Below, piece after piece: positions 62,106-64,000 of a stretch of 64,000 bases of DNA; the stretch's first letter is position 1, and each line of letters begins with the position of its first letter. This DNA is from Saccharibacillus soli (lineage in GTDB: Bacteria > Bacillota > Bacilli > Paenibacillales > Paenibacillaceae). The translations under genes were made by a program, and so were the position numbers. The stretch spans positions 186,001 through 250,000 of the forward strand of contig NIOB01000004.1 of NCBI GenBank assembly GCA_002189105.1, given 5' to 3'. The notes under the pieces are model-generated. The model was not told the DNA's origin. It searched no databases and saw only the letters and a list, made by a program, of their open reading frames with translations.

Positions 62106-63020
62106 ACGTTCCTGAGGAATGTCTTGAATGATGTCAGAGTAAATGTGATACGTGGAGAAGTCGAGGCTTTTCATGGTGGCAGCCGGACTTAATACATCGC
62201 CTGTCCAGTATGTCGCTTCGATATGGGCAGACCCTGCACGGTGATAGAAGGTATCTCCAGGTACAAACGGCTGCAAAAGAGGATCGGCTAACGTCTTCAT
62301 CGTCATTGCTCCTGCGATTGCGAACAAGTTGGCACGGTCAGATTCTATATATTGTCCTAGAGCTTGTGCTTTTCCGCCCGTAATGTTCACAATCGTATGA
62401 GTTTCGCCGTCTCCGAATATGTAACTGTCTGCTCTCCCTGCCGGAAAAAGATAGGAATGATCGGTTTTCGTTCCGAATGGCAGCGTCTTGAAGTCGGTTG
62501 TGATCGGCAAAGAAATAGCGGCCCTTCTAGCCTTCACCAGATCATGTGGATTGAGGCTTTTTGGATCGAATTGATAATCTGCCGAATTCACAAAGATCAT
62601 TTTGCGGATGGGTTCATATTGAACGCGATCTCCCAGATTCTCCGAAATGAAACGAAGCGGAACCATGACTCGTCCGTTTTTGCTTTGTGCAGGAACGCTC
62701 AACTTCACAGCTTGATTATTCTTCGTTGCTTTCGGACTGTTTAAACTTATCGTCAATACGTCGCCGGATGGATGGCGAACAGTCAGACTTTTCTCCGAGG
62801 CATGCCAATCATAAATTAGGCCTAAACTAGATAGGGTTCGGATCGGAATGAGGAGCGTGGAATCTGTCTCTAACGGTTGAACATCCATAGGAACAAAAGA
62901 TCCATTTACGTTTAATTCGTACGGACTTTCAGCTCTTGCTGCATAAACATTTGCCGAACCCAATAACCCTTCCAAGCCGATTGCTAGTGCGAGCAGCAGA
63001 CCCATCTTCTTTGTTTTCAT
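62103..63020 (-). CDS. Copper amine oxidase N-terminal domain protein, secreted
   Basis: 305 residues. Signal peptide (ends near VYAARAES), then two copper-amine-oxidase-N-type repeats (LLIPIRTLSSLGLIYDWHAS and VMVPLRFISENLGDRVQYEP), a module common in Paenibacillus cell-surface proteins and not linked to copper. The C-terminal ~170 residues are unassigned. AAAGGAG precedes ATG 63020; the in-frame ATG 63044 would lengthen the signal peptide. Monocistronic. Confidence 0.85.
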   Translation of the reverse strand: MKTKKMGLLLALAIGLEGLLGSANVYAARAESPYELNVNGSFVPMDVQPLETDSTLLIPIRTLSSLGLIYDWHASEKSLTVRHPSGDVLTISLNSPKATKNNQAVKLSVPAQSKNGRVMVPLRFISENLGDRVQYEPIRKMIFVNSADYQFDPKSLNPHDLVKARRAAISLPITTDFKTLPFGTKTDHSYLFPAGRADSYIFGDGETHTIVNITGGKAQALGQYIESDRANLFAIAGAMTMKTLADPLLQPFVPGDTFYHRAGSAHIEATYWTGDVLSPAATMKSLDFSTYHIYSDIIQDIPQER

Positions 63021-63143
63021 GATTCGTAGCTCCTTTGGAGGCAAAAGGATGATTGATAGAGATATTACACCAAAAAAGTAAACAACTATCCTGAAGACGC
63101 GCGCGTTAATAAGAAAGAAGCAGCACAGAAGAGGGGTTGGGTG

Positions 63144-63542
63144 ATGAAAATGAAAAAAGCGATATTCTTGCTTGCACTCCTGATTGTATGCGTTTGTTCC
63201 GGCTGTGGGAGTGAAGGCAGAGAGTTAAAGGTGGGGGTATACAACGACCATGACGAGATTGTCCTGGACAAGCAAAAAACGGTAACTGATCCGGAAGTGA
63301 TCGACAAGGTGAAACGGATCTTCGAGGATCGATCGACCCGCACCTCTCAGGCAGAGGGCAAGCCAGACTACGTAGTCATTATCAACAACCGGGAGGCATC
63401 CACCATGGAGAGGGGGGTCGAGCTGTGGGAGCAGGCGGACGGTACGATGATCGCAGGACCTCTATTTGGCGGTAAAGAAACATATTCCATTAGTCAAACC
63501 CATGTCCAAGACATCAAAAGTTGGTTGGATTTATCCTCATGA
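63144..63542 (+). CDS. Small lipoprotein of unknown function
   Basis: 132 residues. Signal peptide with CSGC lipobox (Cys ~22). The mature domain has DEIVLDKQKTVTDPEVIDKV and KPDYVVIINNREASTMERGV, a compact alpha/beta pattern found in several Bacillales lipoproteins of unknown role. GAGGGG lies 7 nt before ATG 63144; GTG 63141 and ATG 63150 are alternatives. Confidence 0.78.
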   Translation: MKMKKAIFLLALLIVCVCSGCGSEGRELKVGVYNDHDEIVLDKQKTVTDPEVIDKVKRIFEDRSTRTSQAEGKPDYVVIINNREASTMERGVELWEQADGTMIAGPLFGGKETYSISQTHVQDIKSWLDLSS

Positions 63543-63568
63543 CGTTTGTGAACGCTATTCATCACCGG

Positions 63569-63613
63569 AAAAGCCCCCAGGATTCTCTATTTGAGAACTC
63601 TGGGGGCTTTTTC
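63569..63613 (+). terminator. Terminator after the lipoprotein gene
   Basis: AAAAGCCCCCAG / CTGGGGGCTTTT with inner TTCTC / GAGAA; T run follows, and A run precedes for the minus strand. Confidence 0.9.
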
Positions 63614-63667
63614 AGATACATAAGCATTTACGATTTTTGCCCTATCGACTTCGCGTGGTCAAGATCC

Positions 63668-64000
63668 TTAGCGAACCGAAGGTAGTGCCGACTTGCTGGA
63701 AGCCGTCTTCGGACGGGCTTGCAGTTCGCCAACGCCTTTTTCAGTCAGGTTCTTGACGAATTGCAGCGCTTCGGCGCGGGTCAAAGTGCGGCTTCCACCG
63801 AACGAAGCGATGGTCTTCTCCGTCTTGCTGCTGCCGCTGGCAATGCCTTGTCCCAGCACATAGCGGATGGCATCGCTGCCGCTGTAGTTCTGGCCGTTGG
63901 CTGCTGCGAGCAGTTCAGCTACACGAACGCGGGTCAGGTTCTGAACCCGTGCTTTTGTCGAAGTGCCGCCCTGCACCGGCAGGTTCAACTGCTTGGCACG
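63668..64000 (-). CDS. S-layer homology (SLH) domain protein, 3' end (partial)
   Basis: Frame open to the right edge of the window; only the last 110 residues are visible (codons RAKQLNLPVQ at the edge, inside the open frame). TRVRVAELLAAANGQNYSGS and SRTLTRAEALQFVKNLTEK are SLH-like repeats that bind pyruvylated cell-wall polymer. The end (RPKTASSKSALPSVR) is a basic, flexible tail. No start codon or signal peptide can be judged here. Confidence 0.7.
   Translation of the reverse strand, partial: RAKQLNLPVQGGTSTKARVQNLTRVRVAELLAAANGQNYSGSDAIRYVLGQGIASGSSKTEKTIASFGGSRTLTRAEALQFVKNLTEKGVGELQARPKTASSKSALPSVR

Overview
The window is ordinary chromosome of a high-GC, Gram-positive member of the Bacillales. 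Strong AGGAGG-type ribosome binding sites, many lipoproteins with LxxC lipoboxes, an S-layer-homology protein fragment, a Bce-type peptide-resistance module, a YesM/YesN-type two-component pair beside a sugar ABC importer without its own ATPase, and a cydABDC operon all point to the Paenibacillaceae (a high-GC Paenibacillus or a Saccharibacillus-like species; inference only). No rRNA, tRNA, CRISPR array, prophage or intact insertion sequence was recognised.

Layout. 1-2.6 kb: a SUKH/SMI1 protein and a GH20 hexosaminidase-like enzyme. 2.8-7.5 kb: a complete Bce-type module (regulator, intramembrane-sensing kinase, ATPase, large permease). 7.6-12 kb: an unknown protein, then two separately transcribed Fur-box genes, a siderophore-type binding lipoprotein and an AraC regulator whose C-terminal half is homologous to that lipoprotein. 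12-17 kb: a TPR protein, an amidase, and a protein joining a GNAT acetyltransferase to a kinase-like domain. 16.8-27 kb: Rrf2 regulator, GNAT, FadR-type regulator plus CynX-like transporter, CDF metal exporter, EamA transporter divergent from a MocR regulator with a perfect 18-bp palindrome, an NhaP-type antiporter and two small lipoproteins. 27-33.5 kb: cytochrome bd operon cydA-cydB-cydD-cydC on the minus strand with overlapping genes. 34-37 kb: an S9 peptidase and a NAT-like Cys-His-Asp protein.

37-45 kb is the most unusual part: about 7.5 kb of same-strand genes for GNAT acetyltransferases and APH-type phosphotransferases, several broken. It holds a GNAT interrupted by an in-frame TAG, a 5'-truncated GNAT remnant in frame behind a phosphotransferase stop, a shrunken amidase remnant, an N-terminal GNAT fragment, and an intact GNAT-GNAT-pentapeptide-repeat fusion. 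Overlapping stop/start junctions persist through the broken genes. It looks like an expanding and decaying set of small-molecule-modifying enzymes.

45-64 kb: a DUF2239 gene behind paired palindromes, a large FAD oxidoreductase divergent from an AraC regulator, a YesM/YesN pair and sugar importer (binding protein plus two permeases, probably using a shared MsmX-type ATPase encoded elsewhere), several lipoproteins, an AraC regulator with an effector domain, a membrane-anchored excisionase-type HTH protein, a class I glutamine amidotransferase, an Imm11/Imm43-like protein, a formate/nitrite channel, a copper-amine-oxidase-N-domain protein, and the 3' end of an SLH protein running off the right edge.

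A recurrent trait is the insertion of Ala/Ser/Gly/Gln-rich low-complexity segments into conserved proteins (CydD linker, S9 peptidase, AraC regulator, amidase N terminus, phosphotransferase, YesN linker, GNAT-kinase linker). All family calls come from reading motifs, not from database searches.
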